DNA of 44,363 nt, taken from NCBI RefSeq assembly GCF_000716675.1, contig NZ_JNXT01000072.1, positions 1-44,363 of the forward strand, given 5' to 3'. The position numbers and the translations under genes are program-made. Of the stretch, positions 16,376 through 24,000 are shown in pieces (position 1 is the stretch's first letter; the number at the start of each line of letters is the position of its first letter). The DNA is from Streptomyces alboflavus. GTDB taxonomy: Bacteria > Actinomycetota > Actinomycetes > Streptomycetales > Streptomycetaceae. The notes under the pieces were generated by a model that did not search any database, was not told the origin of the DNA, and saw nothing but the letters and a program-made list of their open reading frames with translations.

Positions 16376-17469
16376 CAGGTTCCTCCCTCGCGGTAGGCGT
16401 AGCCGGGGTGGTCCGGTGCGGGCCCGCGCGCCGCGTCGACCAGGGCGCGCACCACGCCGTGGTCGGGTGAGCGGTGGCAGGCGGGGTCGGTGCGGGCGGC
16501 GTCGCCGGTCAGGGCGTGGGCCTGGCAGCGGCAGCCGCCGAAGTCGACGGTGCGCAGCTCGCAGGAGCGGCAGGGCTCACGCATCCAGTCCTCGCCGCGA
16601 TAGCGGGTGAACGCGGGCGAGGACCGCCAGATCCAGTCCAGCGTCCGATCCCGTACGTTCGGGGCGTCCGCGCCGAGCAGGTCCGCCGCGGCCGGGCAGG
16701 GCAGCACCGTGCCGTCCGGCGCGACGGTCAGGGACACCGCGCCCCAGCCGCCCATGCACGGCTTCGCGGTGGCGTCCACGTAGTCGGGCGCGACCCACAC
16801 CAGCTCCATCCGGTTGCCGAGCCGGACCCGCCAGCGCTCCAGGGTCACCCGGGCGCGGGCCACCTGCTCCGGATCCGGAAGGAGCGCATCGCGGTTTCGC
16901 AGCGCCCAGCCGTAGAACTGGGTGTTCGCCAGCTCGATCCGGTCGGCGCCCCAGGCCAGGCCCAGCTCCACGAGGGCGTCCAGCGCGTCGAGGTTGGCGC
17001 GGTGCAGGACGGCGTTCAGGCCGAGCGGAAGGCCGGCCTCGCGGACGAGGCGGGCGGCGCGCTCCTTGGCGTTGGTGGCGCGGGCCCCGGCGATGAGGTC
17101 GGCGCGGGCGGGGTCGGCGTGCTGCACGGACAGCTGGACGCTGCGCAGGCCCGCGTCGACGAGCCCGGCGAGGCGCGCCTCGTGCAGGCCGACCCCGCTG
17201 GTCACGAGCTGGGTGTGGATGCCCGCCGCGTCCGCCGCTGCCACGATGTCGCGCAGATCGCGGCGCAGCAGCGGCTCGCCGCCCGACAGGTGTGTCTGGA
17301 CGACGCCCAGGTCAGCGGCCTGCCGCAGCACGTCGGCCCACTCGCCGCCGGACAGTTCAGCTGACCGACTGTTCAGTTTGACCGGGTTGGAGCAATACGC
17401 GCAGCGGAGCGGGCAGCCGTGGGTCAGCTCGGCGAGGAGGGCCCAGGGCGGTTCGGGCGCGGGGCTCAT
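16375..17469 (-). CDS. pqqE: PQQ biosynthesis radical SAM protein PqqE
   Basis: This 364-residue radical SAM enzyme forms the first C-C bond, between the Glu and Tyr side chains of PqqA bound to PqqD. The cluster motif CxxxCxxC is at Cys19, 23 and 26 (THGCPLRCAYCSNP). The SPASM region carries CMGGWG, LPCPAA and a C-terminal CRSCELRTVDFGGCRC cluster for the auxiliary iron-sulphur centres. LSGGEPLLR is the usual SAM-binding GGE motif. ATG 17469 overlaps the pqqD stop by 4 nt (ATGA). The length is normal for the family. Confidence 0.96.
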   Translation of the reverse strand: MSPAPEPPWALLAELTHGCPLRCAYCSNPVKLNSRSAELSGGEWADVLRQAADLGVVQTHLSGGEPLLRRDLRDIVAAADAAGIHTQLVTSGVGLHEARLAGLVDAGLRSVQLSVQHADPARADLIAGARATNAKERAARLVREAGLPLGLNAVLHRANLDALDALVELGLAWGADRIELANTQFYGWALRNRDALLPDPEQVARARVTLERWRVRLGNRMELVWVAPDYVDATAKPCMGGWGAVSLTVAPDGTVLPCPAAADLLGADAPNVRDRTLDWIWRSSPAFTRYRGEDWMREPCRSCELRTVDFGGCRCQAHALTGDAARTDPACHRSPDHGVVRALVDAARGPAPDHPGYAYREGGT

Positions 17470-17951
17470 CGCAACCACCTCTGCGCACGCAACCGGCCGA
17501 GGAACACCGGGACCTCGGCGCCGACCGGCGCGCCCGGGTGGCGCCGCTCGAGCTCCGCGACGATCCCGGCCACGTCCCGCTCCCCGTCGCACAGCGCCAC
17601 GATGCTCGCGGCCGCGCCCCGCAGCACCACGACGCGCTCGGGCAGCAGGAGCAGGTCGGCGCCGCGCACCCGGTCGCGGCGCAGGACGACGGAGCGGGCG
17701 AGGACGGGCCGCCAGTCTGGGGGCACGGGCTCGGTCGCGACGCCGCCGGGGCCGTGGGCGACGGTCGGACCGCCCGCGCCCGAGCTGCCCGCATCCGAGC
17801 CGTGGTTGCCCGAGCCACCGGCACCCGAGCCACCGGCACCCGAGCTACCCGCACCCGGGCCGTCGGCGCCCCAGCCGTCAACGCCAGGCCCGTCACCCTC
17901 GCCCAGGCCGTCGGCGACCCACGCATCACCGTCCACGGAGACCTCACGCAT
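17466..17951 (-). CDS. pqqD: PQQ biosynthesis peptide chaperone PqqD with repetitive N-terminal extension
   Basis: The last roughly 90 residues (from about VPPDWRPVLARSVVLRRD) form the wHTH-like PqqD domain that binds PqqA and hands it to PqqE. The usual ALLLLPERVVVL and CDGERDVAGIVAELERR patterns are present. The other 70 or so residues are a Gly/Ser/Ala-rich linker built from 5-residue repeats, making 161 residues rather than the usual 90-100. ATG 17951 is supported because it overlaps the pqqC stop by 8 nt. A GTG inside the frame just before PPDW could give a short form, so internal initiation is possible. Confidence 0.9.
   Translation of the reverse strand: MREVSVDGDAWVADGLGEGDGPGVDGWGADGPGAGSSGAGGSGAGGSGNHGSDAGSSGAGGPTVAHGPGGVATEPVPPDWRPVLARSVVLRRDRVRGADLLLLPERVVVLRGAAASIVALCDGERDVAGIVAELERRHPGAPVGAEVPVFLGRLRAQRWLR
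17779..17898. repeat. 15-bp tandem repeat encoding the PqqD linker
   Basis: Eight units of 15 bp (plus-strand form CCCGAGCCACCGGCA) run head to tail. The units at 17809-17823 and 17824-17838 are identical and the others diverge. On the minus strand each unit codes for five Gly/Ser/Ala-rich residues. Because the unit is a multiple of three, copy number can change without breaking pqqD. Confidence 0.85.
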
Positions 17952-18747
17952 CCCCGCCCCCCTCCTCCACACCCGCACCCGCACCCTCACCGAAAGCCCC
18001 GCAGGACGACCCCGCAGGCGCCCCGCCAGACACCGCGTCGAGCAGCGACCACAGCACATCGCACTTGAAGGCGAGCGCCGCCACGGCCCGCTCCTGCTCC
18101 TCGCGGGTGCGGGCCCAGGCGCGCACCAGGCCGAGGGCCTCCTGTCCGTCCCTGCCGCCCTGGCCGACCCGGCCCCGGAAGTAGGTGAGGCCCTCGGTGT
18201 CGATCCACGGGTAGTGGCGCTCGAACGCGGCGATGCGGGTGCGCATGAGGTCGGGCGCGGACAGCTCGGTGAGCGAGGCGGCGACGGCGTCGAGTGCGGG
18301 CCGCAGCCGGCAGAAGTTGACGTATCCGTCGACGGCGAGGCGCACCCCGGGCAGCACCCGGGAGGTGTCCCACAGCTCCGCGCGAGGGATCCCCGCGGCC
18401 TCGCCGAGCCGCAGCCACCGCTCGATGCCGCCCTCGCCGGGGCGCTCCCCGTCGTGGTCCCTGATCCGCCGCGACCAGCCGCGGCGCAGCGCGGGGTCGT
18501 CGAACTTGGCGAGGATCAGGGCGTCCTTGACGGGGATGTGCCGCTGGTAGTGGAAGCGGTTGGCGATCCAGCGGCGCAACTCGGCCCGGGTCAGGGTGCC
18601 TTCGTGCATGCGGACGTTGAAGGGGTGGCGGTCGTGGTAGCGGGCGGCGGAGACGGCGCGCAGCCGCTCGGTGAGTTCGTCGGGGGTCCAGGGCGCCCGT
18701 TCGGCCCCCGTCCCGGACTCCGCGTCGGTCTTGACGGTCGTGGTCAC
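17944..18747 (-). CDS. pqqC: Pyrroloquinoline-quinone synthase PqqC
   Basis: This 267-residue protein has the heme-oxygenase/TenA-like helical fold and catalyses the final cofactor-free ring closure and eight-electron oxidation to PQQ. Family stretches are clear: LRAVSAARYHDRHPFNVRMH near the start, LTRAELRRWIANRFHYQRHI, and the conserved RDHDGE and HYPWI segments. The GTG start at 18747 overlaps the pqqB stop as GTGA. The C-terminal 25 residues are a Gly/Ala-rich tail not usual for PqqC. The downstream end overlaps the pqqD start. Confidence 0.96.
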   Translation of the reverse strand: MTTTVKTDAESGTGAERAPWTPDELTERLRAVSAARYHDRHPFNVRMHEGTLTRAELRRWIANRFHYQRHIPVKDALILAKFDDPALRRGWSRRIRDHDGERPGEGGIERWLRLGEAAGIPRAELWDTSRVLPGVRLAVDGYVNFCRLRPALDAVAASLTELSAPDLMRTRIAAFERHYPWIDTEGLTYFRGRVGQGGRDGQEALGLVRAWARTREEQERAVAALAFKCDVLWSLLDAVSGGAPAGSSCGAFGEGAGAGVEEGGGDA

Positions 18748-19655
18748 AGCTCGATCACCATCCGGTCCTGCGCGACTTCGAGCCCCCAGTCGGCGAGTTG
18801 CTTGTGCTGTTCGGCGCTCGGGTCGCCGAGCGGGTTGGTGTTGTTGAGGTGCGTGTACAGGCACCGTCCGGGCAGCCCGGCGAGCCGGTGGGCGGTGCCG
18901 CCGGGTCCGGCGACGGGCAGATGGCCCATGCCGGTGGCCGTGCGGTCGCTGAATCCGGCCCGTCGGGGTTCCTCCTCGTCCCAGAAGGTGCCGTCGACGA
19001 GGACGACGTCCGCCTCACGGGCGGCCTCCTCGAAGGCGTCGGTCCAGGCGGCGAGCGCCGGGGCGTACAGGACGGTGCGGCCCGTCCCGGTGTCGTGCAG
19101 GCGCAGGGCGACGGACCAGGCGGCGTCGTCCGGGCCGAGGCCCTCGGCGTAGCGCGGCCGCTTGGCCGAAACCCGCACCGCGGCGACCCGCACTGCTGAC
19201 TGGTCGTTCAGTTGCCGCCCCGCCCCCGTGAGCTCGTGCCAGCGCGTCGAGGCGTACGGGCCGAGCACGGCGCCGAGTCCGAGGCGGTCCCGGACGGCGC
19301 CGAGCACGGGCGCGGTGGCGAGCACCTCGACGCCGTCGCGGGCCTCCCGCAGCCGGGCGATGCCGAGGGTGTGGTCGAGTTCGGCGTCGGTGAGGACGAC
19401 GCCGGCGAGCGGGGAGAGCCGGGTGTCGGCGTCCTGGCCCGCCTCGGGGAGCAGGCCGGGGCAGGCCTCGATCTGCTCGCCGATATCGGGGGTGGCGTTG
19501 ATGACGTACCAGCGGCCGGGGCTCGCGCGCAGGGCGAGCGAGGCGTGCAGGCGGCGGCGTTCCGGGTGGGCGCGTGCCCCGGCACAGCCGGGGCACGCGC
19601 AGTTCCACTGGGGGAGTCCGCCGCCCGCCGCGGTGCCGAGCACCTGGAGCAGCAT
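18744..19655 (-). CDS. pqqB: PQQ biosynthesis protein PqqB (metallo-beta-lactamase fold)
   Basis: This 303-residue protein is the usual PqqB length. It opens MLLQVLGTAAGGGLPQWNCACPGC, with the conserved Cys19, Cys21 and Cys24 (a structural metal site) and the AGGGLPQWNC signature. TDAELDHTLG carries the metallo-beta-lactamase-like Asp/His motif. PqqB is an iron-dependent hydroxylase acting on the Tyr-derived ring of the Glu-Tyr intermediate. ATG 19655 lies 9 nt after the pqqA stop with no clear ribosome site, so it is probably translated by coupling from pqqA. Confidence 0.95.
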   Translation of the reverse strand: MLLQVLGTAAGGGLPQWNCACPGCAGARAHPERRRLHASLALRASPGRWYVINATPDIGEQIEACPGLLPEAGQDADTRLSPLAGVVLTDAELDHTLGIARLREARDGVEVLATAPVLGAVRDRLGLGAVLGPYASTRWHELTGAGRQLNDQSAVRVAAVRVSAKRPRYAEGLGPDDAAWSVALRLHDTGTGRTVLYAPALAAWTDAFEEAAREADVVLVDGTFWDEEEPRRAGFSDRTATGMGHLPVAGPGGTAHRLAGLPGRCLYTHLNNTNPLGDPSAEQHKQLADWGLEVAQDRMVIEL

Positions 19656-19664
19656 CGGGCGGGT

Positions 19665-19802
19665 CTACCGGTCGGCGAGGCGGTACGCCGTGACCTCGAG
19701 CGAGGTCTCCACGACCGTGTACTCGGGGGTCTGCCAGCCGGTGGGCCCGGTCTCGGGAGAGCCCGAGGTGACCTCCGACGTCTCCATCTCGTGAGTGTTC
19801 AT
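19665..19802 (-). CDS. pqqA: PQQ precursor peptide PqqA
   Basis: This 45-codon frame is immediately upstream of pqqB. Its C-terminal half reads WQTPEYTVVETSLEVTAYRL and ends ADR. It contains the invariant E-V-T-x-Y (Glu36 and Tyr40), the two residues joined to make PQQ. A Trp followed by T-P or K-P about a dozen residues before the Glu is also typical. The N-terminal 22 residues (rich in Glu, Thr and Ser) make it longer than classical 23-30 residue PqqA. ATG 19802 has a distant purine-rich site (GGAAGGGTAGG), and ATG 19787 would give 40 residues. No PqqF-like protease gene is in the window, so processing must use another protease. Confidence 0.9.
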   Translation of the reverse strand: MNTHEMETSEVTSGSPETGPTGWQTPEYTVVETSLEVTAYRLADR

Positions 19803-19819
19803 GTGCGTGTGCCTACCCT

Positions 19820-19842
19820 TCCTGAAAAGTGGGGGTTCAGGA
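19820..19842. promoter_or_regulatory. pqqA: Inverted repeat in the pqqA leader
   Basis: TCCTGAA and TTCAGGA (7-bp arms, 9-nt spacer) lie 18-40 nt upstream of pqqA. On the minus strand the downstream arm overlaps the AGGA of the purine-rich site before pqqA. The dyad could be a repressor operator or an mRNA hairpin that hides the ribosome site. Confidence 0.45.
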
Positions 19843-19854
19843 GTCGCTGGGACG

Positions 19855-19869
19855 ACATGCCACGCATGT
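19855..19869. promoter_or_regulatory. ACATGC-CAC-GCATGT palindrome upstream of pqqA
   Basis: A perfect 6-bp inverted repeat with a 3-nt spacer lies 53 nt upstream of pqqA in the pqq/aldo-keto reductase divergent gap. Its compactness suggests a dimeric DNA-binding protein. No regulator gene is adjacent. Confidence 0.4.
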
Positions 19870-19909
19870 GCCTAGGGTGTTCACATGGATGGCCTGCGTT
19901 CAGCGACGT

Positions 19910-19922
19910 GCAACAGAGTTGC
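19910..19922. promoter_or_regulatory. GCAAC-AGA-GTTGC palindrome upstream of pqqA
   Basis: A perfect 5-bp inverted repeat lies 108 nt upstream of pqqA. On the minus strand a TTGACC (about 19943-19938) lies 17 nt before AACTCT, which is inside this dyad. A promoter with an operator over its -10 is possible, but the -10 match is poor. Confidence 0.35.
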
Positions 19923-20015
19923 GTCATGGCGGGACGCGGTCAATGGTTCGGACCGATAAGGTCGGAGCTATATCTAGCCATTCTCAGGGCGCCGGACAGC
20001 GGGAACGCCACGCCA

Positions 20016-20041
20016 GGAATGCGGTCCGGGTCCTGATCGTT
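20016..20041 (+). promoter_or_regulatory. Sigma-R-type promoter for the aldo/keto reductase
   Basis: GGAAT (20016-20020) and GTT (20039-20041) are separated by exactly 18 nt. This is the published consensus GGAAT-N18-GTT of the thiol-oxidative-stress factor sigma-R of Streptomyces. Transcription would start near 20048, giving a leader of about 38 nt before the GTG at 20086. The spacing and position fit, but the motif is short and transcription is not shown. Confidence 0.65.
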
Positions 20042-20085
20042 GACCATGGATGTACCACCCGACGACGTATAAGGATCGAGAGCTC

Positions 20086-20910
20086 GTGAGCAAGGTCCCC
20101 CCGATCATCCTGAACAACGGCATCGAGATGCCGCAGCTGGGCTTCGGTGTCTGGCAGGTGCCGGACGACGAGGCGGAGCGGGCCGTGGCGACGGCCCTGG
20201 AGTCCGGGTACCGCAGCATCGACACGGCGGCCGTCTACGAGAACGAAGTGGGCACCGGAAAGGGCATCGCCGCCTCCGGAATCGACCGCGACAAGCTCTT
20301 CGTCACGACGAAGCTCTGGAACGACAGCCAGGGGTACGACTCGACGCTGCGCGCGTTCGACGCCTCCCTGGAGAAGCTGGGCCTGGACTACGTCGATCTG
20401 TATCTGATCCACTGGCCGATGCCGTCCGCGGACACCTACATCGACACGTACAAGGCCTTCGAGAAGATCCTCGCCGACGGCCGCGCCAAGTCCATCGGCG
20501 TCTCCAACTTCCTTCCGGAGCACCTGGACCGCCTCATCGACGCCACGTCGGTGATCCCCGTCGTGAACCAGATCGAGCTGCACCCGCACCTCCAGCAGCG
20601 CGCATCCCGCGCGTACCACGGCGAGCAGGGCATCGCCACGGAGGCCTGGTCACCGCTCGGCCAGGGCAAGGGCCTCCTGGAGGTCCCGGCGATCATCGCC
20701 ATCGCCCAGAAGCACGGGCGCACGCCGGCGCAGATCGTGCTCCGCTGGCACATCCAGCTCGGGAATGTGGTCATCCCCAAGTCGGTGACCCCCTCCCGCA
20801 TCAAGGAGAACATCGACGTGTTCGGCTTCGAGCTCGACCCGGAGGACATGGCGGCGATCAGCGCCCTGAACGAGGACCGGCGGCTCGGCCCCGACCCGGC
20901 GGAGATGTAG
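20086..20910 (+). CDS. Aldo/keto reductase (2,5-diketo-gluconate reductase-like)
   Basis: This 274-residue single-domain TIM barrel uses NADPH to reduce aldehydes or ketones. The catalytic tetrad is Asp46, Tyr51, Lys76 and His109 (DTAAVYENE, TTKLWND, YLIHWP). IPKSVTPSRIKEN is the 2'-phosphate-binding loop of NADPH-dependent members. The GTG start at 20086 gives the usual SKVPPIILNNG opening and has GAGAG nearby. The upstream sigma-R-type promoter suggests induction by disulphide or electrophile stress, fitting detoxification of reactive carbonyls. It diverges from pqqA, but no functional tie to PQQ is needed. Confidence 0.93.
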   Translation: MSKVPPIILNNGIEMPQLGFGVWQVPDDEAERAVATALESGYRSIDTAAVYENEVGTGKGIAASGIDRDKLFVTTKLWNDSQGYDSTLRAFDASLEKLGLDYVDLYLIHWPMPSADTYIDTYKAFEKILADGRAKSIGVSNFLPEHLDRLIDATSVIPVVNQIELHPHLQQRASRAYHGEQGIATEAWSPLGQGKGLLEVPAIIAIAQKHGRTPAQIVLRWHIQLGNVVIPKSVTPSRIKENIDVFGFELDPEDMAAISALNEDRRLGPDPAEM

Positions 20911-20942
20911 TCCTGGTCGTCCTCACGGACAGGTGAGCCCAG

Positions 20943-20986
20943 TGGACCATCTGCGCCGGCCGTTCAGCGGCGGCGCAGGTGGTCCA
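20943..20986. terminator. Bidirectional terminator hairpin
   Basis: A 16-bp stem (20943-20958 with 20971-20986) contains a single T-G wobble and a 12-nt loop that can pair further. It lies between the convergent stops of the aldo/keto reductase (20910) and the WD40 protein (21038), so it can end both transcripts. Confidence 0.8.
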
Positions 20987-21037
20987 GCTCTTCCCGGACC
21001 CTCGACGCCTGTCCCGTTCCCTTCCTCCCACCACCCC

Positions 21038-24000
21038 TCAACACGTCCGCCGATACTCCAGCGTGGGCAAATACGTCCGCCATTCGTCGCGGTCGAGACC
21101 GCCTCCGGCACGTTCGCAGGCCCGGTCGGCGGCGCGTTCCGGGGAGAGGGGGAGGGCGCGGACGGGGGTGCGGGGGGTGGTGACGCGCAGTTCGTCGCGG
21201 GTGAAGCCGAGGGCGAGGACGGGTCCTTCGGCGCCGGGGTAGGTGGCTCCGGAGAGGCGGGGGGTGTCGGTCTCCCAGAGGCGTACGGTGCCGTCTTCGC
21301 GCCCCACGGCCAGGTGCCGGCCGTCGGGCGAGAAGGCGAGGACCGGGGTGGCGCCGGTGCCCGGGCCGGCGGCGGACTCCGCGAGGACACCGAGCCTGCG
21401 GGTGCCGGACGCGTTCCACAGGGTGAGCCTGCCGTTGCCCCCGGCCACGGCGAGATGGCGGCCGTCGGGGCTGAAGGCCACGGCCGTGATCGAGATCTCG
21501 CCGCGCAGGACCCGGGTCGACGCCCCGGATCCGATGGCGATGCGTTCCCCGTTCCGGGCCAGGACGGTGCGGCCGTTCGGGGACAGGGCGCTCGGTTCGT
21601 CGCCCGCCCGCCGGTGCAGTTGCCGGGTCTGGATGCGCTCGCCGACGCTCCACGCGTCGACGTAATGGCGGTCGTTGTCGCGGTGTCCGGCCGGTGTCCC
21701 TGAGGTGACGACCGGTCCGCCGCCGTCGGGCACCAGCAGGCTCGCCACGTAGGAGGGGATGACGGCGCGTGCCGTCTCCCGGCGCCGGTCGACGCTCCAT
21801 CGCCGCAGCTCGGTACCGCCGTCCGACTCGGCTGTGTACGCGAGGGTCCCGCCGTCCCGGGAGAAGGCGAAGAGCCCTGGTCGGCACTGCGCGCACGTGC
21901 GTCCGGAAAGGGACGACGTGACGGCGCCGTCCCGGGCGTCGCGCAGTTGGAACACCGTTGTCCCGCCCCGGCGCTGGGCGGCCGCGAGGCTTCGGCCGTC
22001 CTGGCTGAACGCGGCCCGCTCCAGCGGTTCGCGCAGCCGGTCGCCGCGCAGCGCGTCGCGCACGTCGAGGCTGCGCACCACTCCCCCGACCAGGTACCGG
22101 ACCACGCCGTCCTTCATGTCGAGCCGGGCATCGACCGCGTCGCCCTCGACGGCGTACCGCATCAGCGGAGTGCCGGGCCGCGACGTGCGCCAGAGCGCGA
22201 TCACACCGTCGCCGGTGGTCACCGCCGTGGCGCCGTCCGCGCTGAAGTCGGCCTCCCATTCGCCGTGTCCGGGCAGGTCCAACCGGGGGCGCTCCCGGGC
22301 GGGCGACAACTCCCAGGTGCGGATGCCGTCCGGGGTGTCGAAGGCGAGAGCCCGGCTGTCCGGCGTGACGGTCCACTTGCCGGCGCGGCAGGCCTGCCGC
22401 CGCACCTGCCGCGGCCACGTCACCCGGTGGCCGCGGCCGTCGGCGAGGGTGCGCACCTCCAGGGCCTCGCCGCCCGGCAGGCAGGTGAGGAGGGACCGGC
22501 CGTCGGGGGTCAGTGCCGGTAGCAGGCCGCGGTCGCTGACGGCGGCCTCGGGCCGGGCCAGGAGCCGGTGCCGCGGCACGTCCCAGACCTGGACCAGGGC
22601 CCGGTCCCGCGCTCGCAGCCTGATGACGAAGGTCCGCCCGTCCGGGCCGAGTTCGCCCTCCACATCGCCCCGGTCCCGCGGCCCGAAGGGCCTGCCGACG
22701 GCGCGGTCGCGCCGGATGTCCCACGCGAGATAGCCGCGCCCGCTGTGGAACACGGCCAGGTTTCCGTCGTCGCTGACGTCCACCAGATCCCCGAGCTTCC
22801 CGGACTCGTAGGTGGCGACGCGCCGGTCGCTCCGTGTGTCCCACACCGACACCCGCTCCTGGTCGACGGCGACGACGACCCGGCCGTCACCGCTCAGGAC
22901 CGTCGGGGTGTTCAAGGAACGCCCGACGGTGGCACCCGACGCGGCGCCCCGCTCCCGCTGCACGCCCGCCGTCCGCACCGCCTCCCGCGTCTCCGGCAGG
23001 TCCGCGATCCGCCACGCCGCCACGCTCAGCCTCATCGCGGCCCTCGGGTCCGAGATCCGCAGCGTCTGCGCGATGTCCGCGACACGCCGGGCCTGCGCCT
23101 CCGCGTCCCGCCGCGCGCTGTCGCGGTTCTGCTGCCACGCGGCGACCCCCGCGACGGCCGCGAGGCACAGCAGCACGGCGAGCGCCGAGAGCAGCACGCG
23201 GGTGCGGCGCGCCGCACGTGCCTTCGTCCGTACGCCGTGCTCGTGGGCGTCGATCGCGGCGGCGAGGAACTCCCGCTCCAGGCCGGTGAGTTCACGGTCG
23301 TCGGCGAAGGCCTCGCGGGCGGCCGTGAGCCTGGTCCCCCGGTACAGCGCACCGGGATCCCGTTCCAGCTCCACCCACGCGAGCGCCGCCTCGGTCAGCG
23401 CCCGGTGCACCCGAAGGCGCTCCCGCCCCACCTCCACCCATCCGAACAGCCGCGGCCACGCGCTGATCAGCGCCTCGTGGGCGAGGTCGACCCGGGAGCC
23501 GTCGACGGTCAGCAGCCGGGCGGCGACGAGGCGTTCGAGCACGTCGCCGCAGTCAGCGGGCAGCTCCGCGCGGTCGACCGTGCGCCGGGTGTCCTGCGTG
23601 CCGTCGCCCGGCGCGACCATCCGCAGGAGCAGCGCCCGCGCCGTCGCGGCCTCGGCGGCGCCGAAACGCCCGAAGACGTCCTCGGCGGTGTGCGCGATGG
23701 CGCCGCGGACACCGCCGATCGCCTCGTACGCCGACAACGTGAGCGTCTTGCCGCTGCGCCGCCGCCAGACCTCGCGCAGCGCGTGCGCCATGAGCGGCAG
23801 GCCACCCGGCTCGTCGCCGACGTCGGCGACCATGCGCGCGGTCAACGCCCGCTCCACGACGAGGCGTTCGGCGAGAGCGGGCCGGACGATGGCCTCGCGC
23901 AGGCGTTGCGGCGGCATGGGGCCGACGAGGAGCGTGGCGTCGCGCAGGACGTCGGCGAGGGCGCCGTGCTCGGCGCACCGGCCGTAGAAGTCGGCGCGGA

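Noticed and set aside
17779..17898. The 15-bp repeats as a CRISPR array
   Set aside because: Units are contiguous with no spacers, in frame with pqqD, and no cas genes are present.
20040..20073. TTGACC with TATAAG as a housekeeping promoter for the aldo/keto reductase
   Set aside because: The spacing is 22 nt, outside the usual 16-18; the sigma-R motif fits better.
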